DNA of 30,418 bases, from positions 1 through 30,418 of the forward strand of contig WKLE02003631.1 of NCBI GenBank assembly GCA_014885115.2, written 5' to 3'. The translations under genes and the position numbers were made by a program. Positions 9,602-19,529 of this stretch are shown one piece after another. Numbering within the stretch: the first letter of the stretch is position 1; every line of letters begins with the position of its first letter. The stretch is from Asterionellopsis glacialis (Eukaryota > Bacillariophyta > Plagiogrammaphyceae > Rhaphoneidales > Asterionellopsidaceae). Below the pieces are notes generated by a model, which saw only the letters and a list, made by a program, of their open reading frames with translations, was not told where the DNA came from and did not search any database.

Positions 9602-10918
9602 ATGACCATCTTTTCGTCATTTACAGCATTGACTCGTCGGCAAAGTGGTGAATTATCGAAATCACACCGTTCTGTCGCTGTCAATCCATCAGTCTTTCAA
9701 ATTACAAAGGAATATGAAGTAAAAGAATTTCAAGAAGAAGAAAAGAAACCCAAGGTGTTGGTAAGTCTTTCTCGGGGGGCGGGGAATTGTGAGATGAAAA
9801 AATGATTCTCTTTTTGCTATTCGTACTAAACGTGCGCAACTGAACACTAATTTACATTCAAACATTTTTTGGGTTGGTTATCTTTCTCTTCTTCTGTCCT
9901 GCTCAAAATGAAATGAACCACAAAGGTTCTCTTTTGTGGTGGTACTCTAATTATGGTAGAAAATAAAGATGGATCATTGGTTGTGAATGAAACCGATAAG
10001 GCTATTGAATTATTATTAACAATGGAACCACGTATTGATGAAATCGCAACATTAGATGTTCATTATATCGATAATATTGATAGCAGTAACATGTCTCCAG
10101 AACGATGGGATGAAATTGGGAGTGTCATTCATGATAAGTATGATGAATATGATGGTTTTATTATCACACATGGGACAGATACTATGGCGTATACAGCTAG
10201 TGCCCTAAGTTGGGTATTACAAGATTTAGGAAAACCTGTGGTATTGACAGGTGCTCAGATACCCGGTGGACGTATGGAAACAGATGCACGACGTAACTTT
10301 GTGAATGCATGCCGTGTAGCAACTTTAAATAAGGCAGGTGTATTCCTTGTGTTTGATTGTGATATTATTTTGGGTGCAAGATCACACAAAATGTCAGAAT
10401 CGAAATTAGATGCCTTTTGTCCAATCAATTGGGACTGTCATGGTGAAATACGTATTGATGTACGATTCTCTCAGCATGCCAAAAATCGACACAATAGACC
10501 ACTCATCTATGAGCCTGGATTTGAAAATAACATTGCTGTCTTTACGATCTTTCCAGGCTTTCCACCGCAAGATATTATCAATGCTATTGATTATGGTGTC
10601 AAGGGGATTATTTTGAGAGGATATGGAAGTGGGAATATATCCTATAGTTACTTGGAGGCATTGAAATTAGCACAAGCCAAAAAAATACCTGTTGTTGTAA
10701 ATACACAATGTTTAGAAGGCGCTACCCTAATGAATTTGTATGATGTAGGCAAACAGGCATTAAAATATGGTGTAATACAAGCATATGATATGTCCTTGGA
10801 ATGCATTATTACCAAACTTCAATGGACATTGAAACGAGCTACATCATATGACGATATTCGACAACTTATGCATCATAACTTTACGGGTGAAATTAACAAA
10901 GAGGGGAAGCTTTACTAA
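9602..10918 (+). CDS. L-asparaginase, bacterial type I-like
   Basis: Two exons: 9602-9760 and 9926-10918, with an intron at 9761-9925 (donor GTAAGTC, acceptor CAAAG). The join reads 'KKPKVLV-LFCGGTLIM' and gives 383 residues. It hydrolyses asparagine to aspartate and ammonia. Visible active-site text: 'GGTL' with the nucleophile Thr60; 'THGTDTMAYTASAL' with Thr137-Asp138; and 'GARSHKMSESKLDAF' with Lys208 at the position of the conserved lysine. 'KPVVLTGAQIPGGRMETDARRN' is the classic asparaginase segment. The length suits type I/cytosolic enzymes plus a 50-residue N-terminal extension of Ser/Arg/Lys-rich, then acidic, text. I see no strong signal peptide, so the cytosol is the default location, though the first 25 residues (basic, Ser-rich) could be a mitochondrial presequence. 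The intron lies just before the catalytic GGT. A related glutaminase-asparaginase activity cannot be excluded. Confidence 0.9.
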
Positions 10919-11172
10919 TCATTTGGTTCACGCGTTCAAAAACTATGCAATCTTAGATAAGAGGACAGGTCGCAATCTCCTCCATAGCTTAGTTGTTTAT
11001 GTGCATAATGAACTTTCTCAATCATTTTTGCATCCCTTCCAAGTTGAGGACTACAGTATACACTTTTATAATCTAACATGATATAAATGTAGGTGGCATT
11101 TTACAAACCAAACTAAATATTCATTAAATGTACGGTAAGAATTTTGTATGAGAGGCAATATTCGCGTATGGC

Positions 11173-13647
11173 TCATGCTAATGGAAAGATAGAAACTTCT
11201 GTGACTTCATCACTGACTGCTTTTTCTGAATGAAGCATCGTTGACATGTAGGTTACTGCATACAAATCTCGAATTAGCTGTTGGAACGGTAGGACGCCTT
11301 CGTATGGACCAAAGTCGATTTGACCGTTTTTGTTGATCCACCCCTTCTTCGGGACCCATCGAGGACTGCAACGTGTCATAGAAGTATCAACCCTGGGAAA
11401 GCCATCAGGCAACACAACTGTTGCTTTCTGTGATAATGATCCGGTGCTACTCTCACTTGTGTAAACGCTCTTTATGCCTTCCAAGGAATACCCCGGCTTG
11501 TCAAGAGGTGTTCCGGCTCTTTGGCAGAAATGAGGAAAGGCAGTCGGGTGGCTTATCTTGCCTAGTACCTTGGCAAAGCATCTAAAAATTGGACGTCGCG
11601 GGGCAGTTTCGGCGATGGTCACGTATTTGGTAGTCGAGAACATTTCGATCTGATCTGCCATACGAACAAAGTTAGTTCCCAATAGAGACAGAATTTCCTC
11701 TGCTCGGTTGTTGTCAACTTGGAGGTATCCTGAAAGAAATTCACGAAACGCCTCACTCAAAGACTGTGGTAGATTCACATTGTCTTCTGGGGTGACACCA
11801 TGAGAATGACGACGTTCCCAACTTGACCCAACTAAAAGTGCGACCCCAAATAACCCTGATCCCAATTGCTCGTTCAATGCTACTAAAAGTCGCTCCTGGT
11901 CATCGTACAAAATATTATGTTGAGAGTGGATATGACTAGGATCGAATCGTTCGTTGACTTCTTGCTTGGTGAGAAGGTGCTTAAGATCTGCCAATCCTGA
12001 TGCTCTGACATTCGGGTGTTGAAACCCTGAAAATCCACCATCAATGCGACCGGAGCCACCACGAAATCTGGTCAAAAAACTTTCAAATGACCATAAATGA
12101 GGTCTTGCTTCTTTGGAAGCATCATGCTGGATGTCAACTAAAGCGCCATGATATAGCCCATGCCTAGCAAGAACTGCAAAGTCATAAATAGCCTTGTGGA
12201 TACCTGCTTGAAAATCTTCGAGAGAAAGAGACCTATCATTGATGTACCTGCCATAGCCCTGTGGGGGGTTGTACACCAATACCATGGTACCTTTTCCACC
12301 TTTACTGTTACCAACACCTTCTGTCGAATGGAACCCTCCAGACAGCTGGTCTTCAACGAGTCGACGGATATCTTGTGGTAACTCTGATATCAACAAAAGT
12401 TCACAACAGGTTGGGTAGTCACTTTTTAATCCATACTTGCTTTTGAGATATTCAATCTCTCTGTTCATGAGGGCTTCCTTGATGAGAGGGTTAATCTTCT
12501 TCTCGGTCTCAGATTTTTTGCTGATCTTAATGGCGATTTCGCTACCATCGTGGCAGGTATAGAAAAGAGTCCGACCTGCAACTCGTTGAGTTGATGTATC
12601 AATATTCTTACTGTGTAAATAACTGTAAAAATCGGGGCACTCTGTAATGAGCGGGTCCTTCGTATCCTTATTGTGTGCGTATTTGCCAAGGATGTGGAAA
12701 GGAGATTTATCTTCTTTCGTGGTCGGCACAGGTGCTTCTGCTTCACGGAGACGTAACAAGTGGCGAATCGTGCCGGCCCATGCCTCATGATTCGTAATAG
12801 CATCACACCCATCTGCAAGTGTTATGGAGAACACTTGTGGTATTTTACCTAATTTGAGAATACAATCATCACTCAGGTAGATCTTAGAGGAATTACCTGT
12901 CACTGGTGGTGCTGTCCATTTTATGAGTTCTCCTTTTGGAATACCAACACACTTTGCGTGTTCAATCGTGGCTTCGACGGTTTTCCGGTTCAACCAACGA
13001 CCAGTATCTAGATTGCCAAACATATCGATCTTCCAGAATTCCGAGAGCGATAGAGAATTATTATGGAACGTCATCGATGAAGTAGCATCTGATTGACCTT
13101 CTCCTTCAATACCACCATCATCTTGTGCACCAAACAGCAGAAGCAGATAAATAGTTTCAGTCTCCAATCGGTCGGAAGCCAATTGAAAAGCACTAAAATT
13201 CTTCTTGTTCCTTGCATTGAAATCGATATATTCTCCACAATGTAGTAGTAAACATTTGGTGAAACGCAAATGTCTTGTAATGATGAGCTTATGGAGAAGG
13301 GTATTACCTTGTTCGTCAAAAGAACTGTTGATGAAGTTTCGAACTCCATCAGCTGCAGCTTCGTCCTGCCTTGCGATAGACTGCAGTTTCTTCATGAGAG
13401 AGTTGAACTTTGCAAATGACTCCTCATCACGAAAGTCTTTCCGTTGGAAGAACATGAAGACTTTTTGTGTGGCCCGACGAAGGACATTCGAAGCAGAAAA
13501 GAAAGTTTCTTCAGGTGGAATGTCCTCTCCTCGGTAGATAAAGTAGTTTGGAACAAGGCCAAGCCTTGGCTTTAGATCTTTGATCAAACGTTTCAATTCT
13601 TGATCTACTGTTTGTAATGCCTGGATATCATCAGGTGATGTGGCCAT
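11173..13647 (-). CDS. Ankyrin-repeat protein with kinase-like motifs, function unknown
   Basis: One uninterrupted frame of 824 residues from an ATG. Residues about 108-180 look like two or more ankyrin repeats ('DEQGNTLLHKLIITRHLRF', 'NFSAFQLASDRLETETIYLL'). A large C-terminal region follows that I do not recognise with confidence. It contains 'GSEIAIKISKKSE' (368-380), resembling the beta-3 'AxK' strand of protein kinases with Lys374. Then comes 'MNREIEYLKSK', which could supply the helix-C Glu, 'TMVLVYNPPQGYGRYI' (454-469) like a hinge, and 'HGLYHGALVDIQHDA' (496-510) where a catalytic loop would fall. Next are 'RPHLWSFESFL', 'GRIDGGFSGF' and 'PNVRASGLADL'. A protein-kinase-like or pseudokinase fold is inference. 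Bacterial SidJ-type pseudokinases are one comparison to test. There are no signal peptide or membrane segments. Lines I sampled look GC-richer than neighbouring exons, and it has no intron, so transfer is possible. Confidence 0.7.
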   Translation of the reverse strand: MATSPDDIQALQTVDQELKRLIKDLKPRLGLVPNYFIYRGEDIPPEETFFSASNVLRRATQKVFMFFQRKDFRDEESFAKFNSLMKKLQSIARQDEAAADGVRNFINSSFDEQGNTLLHKLIITRHLRFTKCLLLHCGEYIDFNARNKKNFSAFQLASDRLETETIYLLLLFGAQDDGGIEGEGQSDATSSMTFHNNSLSLSEFWKIDMFGNLDTGRWLNRKTVEATIEHAKCVGIPKGELIKWTAPPVTGNSSKIYLSDDCILKLGKIPQVFSITLADGCDAITNHEAWAGTIRHLLRLREAEAPVPTTKEDKSPFHILGKYAHNKDTKDPLITECPDFYSYLHSKNIDTSTQRVAGRTLFYTCHDGSEIAIKISKKSETEKKINPLIKEALMNREIEYLKSKYGLKSDYPTCCELLLISELPQDIRRLVEDQLSGGFHSTEGVGNSKGGKGTMVLVYNPPQGYGRYINDRSLSLEDFQAGIHKAIYDFAVLARHGLYHGALVDIQHDASKEARPHLWSFESFLTRFRGGSGRIDGGFSGFQHPNVRASGLADLKHLLTKQEVNERFDPSHIHSQHNILYDDQERLLVALNEQLGSGLFGVALLVGSSWERRHSHGVTPEDNVNLPQSLSEAFREFLSGYLQVDNNRAEEILSLLGTNFVRMADQIEMFSTTKYVTIAETAPRRPIFRCFAKVLGKISHPTAFPHFCQRAGTPLDKPGYSLEGIKSVYTSESSTGSLSQKATVVLPDGFPRVDTSMTRCSPRWVPKKGWINKNGQIDFGPYEGVLPFQQLIRDLYAVTYMSTMLHSEKAVSDEVTEVSIFPLA

Positions 13648-14486
13648 CTTGCTAATTCCTTTGTGAGTGACTGGGTGCCAAATTCAAATCGGCAATAAAG
13701 GCGATCGTGAGAAAAGAAGTAATACAGTGAGGAGGAACAAACTACATAGCGACGAAGGTGTCGTCCATCGAAGAATGATTATGATTAGCATGTGCTCACA
13801 TATTTGGGTGTTGTCGTTGAATTTGGTTGTATTTCTGGATTGAGGTTTGCATGGCAAGTGTCTTTTTTTTTATGAACAAGAAAAGATTTTGGCTCGTGTG
13901 AGGCACGAGTAAAAAAAAGTGAGCACGAGTTAAAATTCTGATTGATATGATTTCGAGATTGATGATGTCTTCTTGTTTTCATTATTTTAGAATCATCCGG
14001 AGGCGTCTGTCGTGCACCGCGCGGGGATTCCTTTTTTAATGTTTTCCGTGGTAGTGTCAGCGCGCTGTATCTCATGTTTTTTCCTTTGGAATCACCAAGG
14101 GGAGAGGAGCATCCCATCTTTCTCCATGACCTGAAATCAAAACAGGGGCTGATGTGGGTTGTGTAGACTTTAAAGAAAGGAAAGTAATAACAATGTGTAT
14201 ACGATGAGTACAGAACACAAAGCTTTCTCTGAATAGACCTAGATGACCAATTTGAAAAGAAACGTATCAATTTTAGTCTGTATTGTAATGTAAATCTGAA
14301 GGCTAGTTGTTTTCTGAAACAAATCGGATGCTTGTGAAATTCTGTACTGTTACTGTAATATGGTCTATAAGTTGTGTGATGTGCGGTAGGGACGAAAGGC
14401 AATAATCATGATGTAGGATGCACTTTGTCATATTCAATAATTTCCAATTTTGCAAAAAGGTATTTATGAAAAGTGTAATTCATAAT
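13648..14486. other. Spacer upstream of the 824-residue gene
   Basis: Space between the start of the ankyrin gene (-) and the 3' end of the RRM gene (-). A minus-strand open frame (14402-13785) begins at TTG and reads as basic, low-complexity text; within it a later ATG gives 'MGCSSPL', which looks like an N-myristoylation start, but nothing else supports a gene. A small hairpin, CTCGTG-TGAGG-CACGAG, lies at 13893-13909, with a third CACGAG at 13924. No TACC(A/T)GGTA copies are present. Confidence 0.4.
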
Positions 14487-14933
14487 TTATTGCTCTTTCA
14501 GTGTTGATACATCTTGTTTTGAAGCTTCACGCTGTTCTTGCTCTTCCTTCCCTTCTATACCCGCTTGTTTTTGGAACCAATCATCTGTACTCCAAATTGC
14601 CTTGTGGTCACCTAATTTTTGTTGTTGTTGATTCGATTGTGCTAAATTGACTGTGAGAGTCCGTCCCATTAATTCAGATCCATCCATATTGTATATAGCC
14701 TCAGAAGCATCATCTGCATCTTCAAATTCAACAAATCCAAACCCTTTGTGAATCCCACTTGTGTAATCCATTGGCATATCCACCGTTTTTAAAGGCCCAA
14801 AAGGAATCATGGCAGCACGTAACATTGCCAATGTGACATCATTCGCTAATCCGCCGACATACAATACACGACGAGATTGAATCATCGATGGATTCGATGA
14901 TGGCGTACTAATACTTGTTGTTGTCGATGCCAT
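14487..14933 (-). CDS. RRM RNA-binding protein resembling the N-terminus of cyclophilin E
   Basis: A single exon of 148 residues from the ATG at 14933-14931; the frame stays open a little further 5' only through a TTG. A Ser/Thr-rich leader (about 20 residues) precedes one RNA recognition motif: 'RRVLYVGGLANDV' carries RNP2 (LYVGGL) and 'HKGFGFVEFEDADDA' carries RNP1 (KGFGFVEF). The sequence closely follows the RRM of PPIE (CypE/Cyp33), including the linker 'IWSTDDWFQKQAG', which matches the 'W-S-D-D-W' segment after the PPIE RRM. The PPIase domain is absent: the protein ends in a Glu/Gln/Lys-rich tail. PPIE-type RRM proteins work in the spliceosome; a splicing role here is inferred. It is divergent with the NAD synthetase gene. 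Confidence 0.85.
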   Translation of the reverse strand: MASTTTSISTPSSNPSMIQSRRVLYVGGLANDVTLAMLRAAMIPFGPLKTVDMPMDYTSGIHKGFGFVEFEDADDASEAIYNMDGSELMGRTLTVNLAQSNQQQQKLGDHKAIWSTDDWFQKQAGIEGKEEQEQREASKQDVSTLKEQ

Positions 14934-15475
14934 TGTCAATCTGTCTGTCTATTCACGTCGTGTTAGTTTTGTGTTTCATGTCCCGCGTAGCGTCGTAGCT
15001 GGGATTTGAGATTTCATGCCTTCCCATTTTCTTTTATCTTTATCCTTGATCCTCTGTGGAATTCGCGCGCTTGTCTTGCTTGTGGCAGCTGTCAGCATGT
15101 CTGAATTTTGAATCGATGAGAACCCCAAAAAAAACAGTACCGGTATAATACGAGTACCAGGTTCATCATATTATTATTATTTGATTATTTTTTGTGTCAC
15201 CTGAAACCCTTGATACCGTCGTCTTGCATGTTCTTTGCGCGTTCTCTTTCTCGAGAGAGCTCTACCGTACGGTGCGAGAGATCCACCCGACAACAGAAAG
15301 GATCCAATTCTCTGCCGGCACATCATAAACGATTCAACTCTTTGTAAGCATTCAGAAGCACGTCTCGGTATAGAAAAAAGTAAAAAGCGTTTACTTGCTC
15401 GGCTATTCATAAAATCTTTGGAGACAAACCCCCCTTCGATTTTTAAAAAATAAGAAACATCGAAAATTCATCAAG
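14934..15475. promoter_or_regulatory. Divergent promoter space between the RRM and NAD synthetase genes
   Basis: 540 bases with no supported gene. Near 15137-15162 it has imperfect members of the palindrome family (AGTACCGGTA, then GAGTACCAGGTTC). The frames at 15410-15177 (-) and 15235-15453 (+) mirror each other and do not read as protein. Being between two gene starts, it must contain both promoters. Confidence 0.4.
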
Positions 15476-17975
15476 ATGGTCGGACTTGGACATGGATCGT
15501 TAGTAACAGTTGCAACATGTAATTTGAATCAATGGGCATTAGATTTTGATGGGAATTTAGAACGCGTATTAGAAAGTTGTGTAGAAGCCAAGGCAAAGGG
15601 TGCCACATATCGATTAGGCCCAGAACTTGAATTATGTGGATATGGATGTGAAGATCATTTTTTGGAACAAGATACCTTTGCACATTGTTGGGAAAGTTTA
15701 TTAGAATTATTTGAAAGGGGTGCTACAGATGATTTGTTATGTGACTTTGGTATGCCAGTGCTCTATGGAGGTGTGCGATACAATTGCCGTATCCTTGCAC
15801 AAAATCGTCAAGTTTTATGGATCCGTCCCAAAACTGTCATGGCAGACAATGGGAATTATCGTGAATCGAGGTACTTCACACCCTATACTGCTGGAAAGAA
15901 GGAACAAATGTTACTTCCTGTTGAATTCCATCAACGTTATAATCAAACGCATGCACCATTTGGTATTTCATTTTTGCATTGTGCAGATGGGACGACTATT
16001 GGGTGTGAATCATGTGAAGAGTTATGGACACCCCAATCATCACATATTACAATGGCCTTGCAGGGTGTTGAAATTATTGGCAATGGATCAGGTTCGCATC
16101 ATGAATTACGTAAACTCAATACACGTCTTGAATTGATGGTCCATGCAACGCAAAAGTGTGGTGGAGTATACCTTTATGCCAACCAACGTGGATGTGATGG
16201 TGGTCGACTGTACTTTGATGGGTGTGCCATGATTGTTTGTAATGGACAAGTTTTGGCACAAGCACAACAGTTCGATGTCCGTGATGTACAAGTTATTACA
16301 GCAACGATTGATTTAGATGATGTTCGTAGTTACCGTGCCTCGATCCCCTCTTTTGGAATGCAAGCTGCTTCTGCTGCTGCTGCTGCTTCTTCGTCAGACA
16401 CAAAGGGTACAGGTATAGAATGTCCCAAAATTCACATGGTCCAACAAAATTCTACCAAGAAACATCCAACTCTCCCTCAAGAATTACGATTTCATTTACC
16501 TGAAGAAGAATGTTGTTTAGGACCAGCATGTTGGTTATGGGACTACTTGCGCCGTTCAGGTGCATCTGGTTTCTTCTTGCCTCTCAGTGGTACGTTTAGT
16601 ACTTGTTATTTCTTCTTATGGAACGCCTCATGTTTCATCACACGTCACATCACATATTTTTGTATTGGGGAGACCATATCTGCGTGAAATTAATAACTTG
16701 TTTTTTTCTTTGAAATATATATCCATAGGTGGAGCTGACTCATCTTCTGTTTGTGCCATTGTGGGAGCTATGTGTGACATGGTAACCAAAGCTGCTCAAA
16801 GTGATCCACAAGGACCAGTAGCAAAAGAGTGTCGACGTGTCTGCCGTAAGCAAGATGAGAAAGATTGGGTACCTTCGACGCCACAAGAAATGGCAAATTG
16901 TGTATTACATACTACCTTTATGGGTACTGAAAATAGTTCAGAAACTACGAAATCACGTGCTCAACGTCTTGGTGAAGCTATAGGAAGCTATCATTTATCC
17001 ATCAAGATTGATCTCATGGTCACAGCTGTTCTCAAAGTGTTTGAAATTACTACCGGTAGGATGCCACAATTCACATCAAGAGGTGGAACAATGAGTGAAG
17101 ATTTGGCGTTGCAAAACATTCAAGCACGATTACGAATGGTCATGGCCTATTTGTTGGCACAATTATTACCGTGGACAAGGTCTAGTCAGGGATTCCTACT
17201 TGTTTTGGGCAGTGCTAATGTTGATGAAGGTTTGAGAGGGTACATGACCAAATACGATTGTTCATCTGCAGATTTGAACCCTATAGGTGCAATTTCGAAA
17301 CAAGATTTAAAACGTATGTTACTTTGGGCATCAAAAACGTATCCAAAGTATGATGTCTTGGCTGAAATTGCAGGTGCTCCACCCACAGCCGAACTTCGAC
17401 CTATTGCGGATACTGGTGAATCATCACCAGATGATGATAATGCTGCTGAGCATTCACAATTGGACGAAGAAGAAATGGGTATGACATATGAAGAGTTGGG
17501 ATGGTTTGGACGGTTACGTAAAATTTCAAGATGTGGACCTGTTAGTATGTAAGTTCTTTTGTGCAACAATGATGGGTAGAACTTGATTGCGTGCTTATTT
17601 TCTAAGCTTTAGAAACTGCAGAACATATCAATTGATAGTGTGTTTCGTGGTTCCTGGTGAAATTTTTAATTTATTTCCCTTGCTTCTATTGTTCCTCGTA
17701 GGTACCGCAAATTGCGTGTTACTTGGATTCACCTCTCAGCGAAAGAAGTTGCCGATAAAGTCAAGAGATTCTTCTTCTACTACGCTATCAATCGTCATAA
17801 GATGTGTACCATCACTCCTGCGTATCATGCCGAAGCATATTCACCCGATGATAATCGATTTGATTTACGACAGTTTTTGTACAATGCCAAGTGGACTAGA
17901 CAATTTTCAGTAATTGACAAGTTGGTTGAAGACGATGTCTTAGTGGAAGGCAATGATCAGAAGAAAGTTAATTGA
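15476..17975 (+). CDS. QNS1: Glutamine-dependent NAD+ synthetase
   Basis: Three exons: 15476-16589, 16729-17548 and 17702-17975; the introns are 139 and 153 nt (donors GTACGTTT and GTAAGTTC, acceptors CATAG and CGTAG). The product is 735 residues, close to yeast and human enzymes. The N-terminal nitrilase-type glutaminase domain shows Glu50 ('[17 protein letters not shown]'), Lys119 ('[18 protein letters not shown]') and Cys180 ('[15 protein letters not shown]'). The C-terminal synthetase domain has the P-loop '[16 protein letters not shown]', '[36 protein letters not shown]' split across text, '[17 protein letters not shown]', and the closing '[18 protein letters not shown]'. It converts nicotinate adenine dinucleotide to NAD+ with Gln as nitrogen donor and ATP. 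Intron 1 cuts the SGG|GADS motif. An Ala/Ser run (about 299-309) is encoded by GCT repeats. No targeting peptide is evident, so it is probably cytosolic. Confidence 0.95.
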
Positions 17976-18243
17976 TTTCGTACTTTGGAACGAGCTTACG
18001 ACATGTTGTGCGATGAAAATAGGAATGAAAATAGAAGACTTGCTTCGCAGGAGCGATCATTGCTTTTAGACGGCAGGTCCTTTGTTTTTCTGGTTGGTGT
18101 TTAAAAAATACAATGTAACACATAAGCACTGGCTATTGTTTACTTTAATACCAATAGAAGTAAGTAGCTAGCGTCTTTATTTTTTAATCTTTCTACCAAA
18201 AAGATTTTGCGAATAGCATCTATGTTGTTTTGTCCATTCCGTT

Positions 18244-19529
18244 TTAAAAAAGCGCTCTTTGATTTAGAGCAGCTAGGTTTGGCCTTTCAGCAAGAACTCT
18301 ACCAGTTCCTGGTGTCATGGGAAGGCCTAAGGGTCTGCCTCCGGGCGTGTTACAAGGGATCAATGGAATAGCTTTTTTTTTGTTGTTCTTACTTTTCTTT
18401 TTTTTGATATGTTCGGCTGTCTTATGTCCTGTCCATAACTTGCATTTGTTGCACCAGACAAACGTACGACCATTAACTACCTTAGATGAATCGTCGTAAG
18501 CACCATCGCTCGTTTTAGGTGGTGGGACCTTTTTCCAGTGCTTCATACTTGATGTACCATTGTGTACATTTTCTCTGTCACTCTCACTCTGTTCGGCAAT
18601 TGTGACCTTTTTGTTATTGATAGGAACACACATCTTCTTGGTAGAGACCAAATTTGAAGATGTTGGCAAAGTGTTTTCATCGGATGTTTTGCTCTGTGGT
18701 NNNNNNNNNNNNNNNNNNNNNNNNNNNNNNNNNNNNNNNNNNNNNNNNNNNNNNNNNNNNNNNNNNNNNNNNNNNNNNNNNNNNNNNNNNNNNNNNNNNN
18801 NNNNNNNNNNNNTGCTTCAAAGTTCTTATTTTCATCGACGCAAGTTAGGTTGCTCATTTTGGCCTCCAAAGCATTAACATCAGATACTTCTTCCTTCTTG
18901 TTAATTTGGTCCTTTCCTGTAGTAGATGGTGCGGATTCTGCATCTACTAGACGTTTCTGAAGTGCAGCTTTCAATCCACCAACAGGCAATCCTCGGGCTT
19001 TTAATTCTTTCTTCAAGTCAACCACTTTTAAGGACATGATATATTCCAATGTCAATCCTTGACAAGACACGTCCATAACGATGTCACCACCGGAGTTGGC
19101 CAACTCGACAGAATTGGTTGGACCACTGGAGTTACTAGTAGATGTTTGTTCTTCATAGGTTGTGGTAGTTTCAGCAGCAGTATTATTCGCATTAGCAACA
19201 AGAAGTGTTTGTTCAAGTCGGGCAATCAATTCTGCTTTTTTTCCTACCAAATTCGTTTCTCCGTGTTTGGTTAATTCTGCTTTGATTTGAACTACAGTTA
19301 AAATACTCAAATCAGAAGGAAGTGGTGGACCACAAACATTGCAAATTCGTTTCGGTGCGGGTTTCTTGGCTTCTACCTTGTTAAAGTCTTTGGTAGTTTT
19401 GTATTCAAGACATTTACTACACTTTCGTGTACCAGTTTGATGATGCCCCGTAAATGGATCCCGATTACTGCTACGACTGCTGGCGGCAAAATCGTCATCG
19501 TCGTCCATGTAATCAGCAAAGTAACCCAT
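18244..19529 (-). CDS. Zinc-finger protein with two SAP domains, interrupted by an assembly gap
   Basis: The minus-strand frame from the ATG at 19529 gives 239 residues up to the run of Ns; after it a second frame (18699-18244, 151 residues) reads on to a TAG/TAA stop. Part one has an acidic start, a four-Cys cluster ('CSKCLEYKTTKDFN' then 'RICNVCG'), a SAP domain at about 76-110 ('LTVVQIKAELTKHGETNLVG') and a second at about 158-196 ('YIMSLKVVDLKKELKARGLP'). SAP domains bind DNA at AT-rich or matrix-attachment sites. Part two has 'FVWCNKCKLWTGHKTAEHI', a possible C-x2-C-x5-H-x4-H finger, then a Lys-rich nuclear-type signal. I infer a nuclear DNA- or RNA-binding protein. The frames on the two sides do not agree for a 112-nt gap (see findings), so the middle may be mis-sized or hold an intron. 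Confidence 0.75.
18701..18812. other. Assembly gap of 112 Ns
   Basis: All bases are N. It falls inside the SAP-protein gene. Any open frame passing through it is an artefact of the Ns. Confidence 0.99.

Noticed and set aside
13785..14402. 205-residue minus-strand open frame with an internal 'MGCSSPL' myristoylation-like start
   Set aside because: It starts at TTG, the text is basic and low in complexity with no domain, it holds homopolymer runs, and it lies in the space upstream of a real gene.
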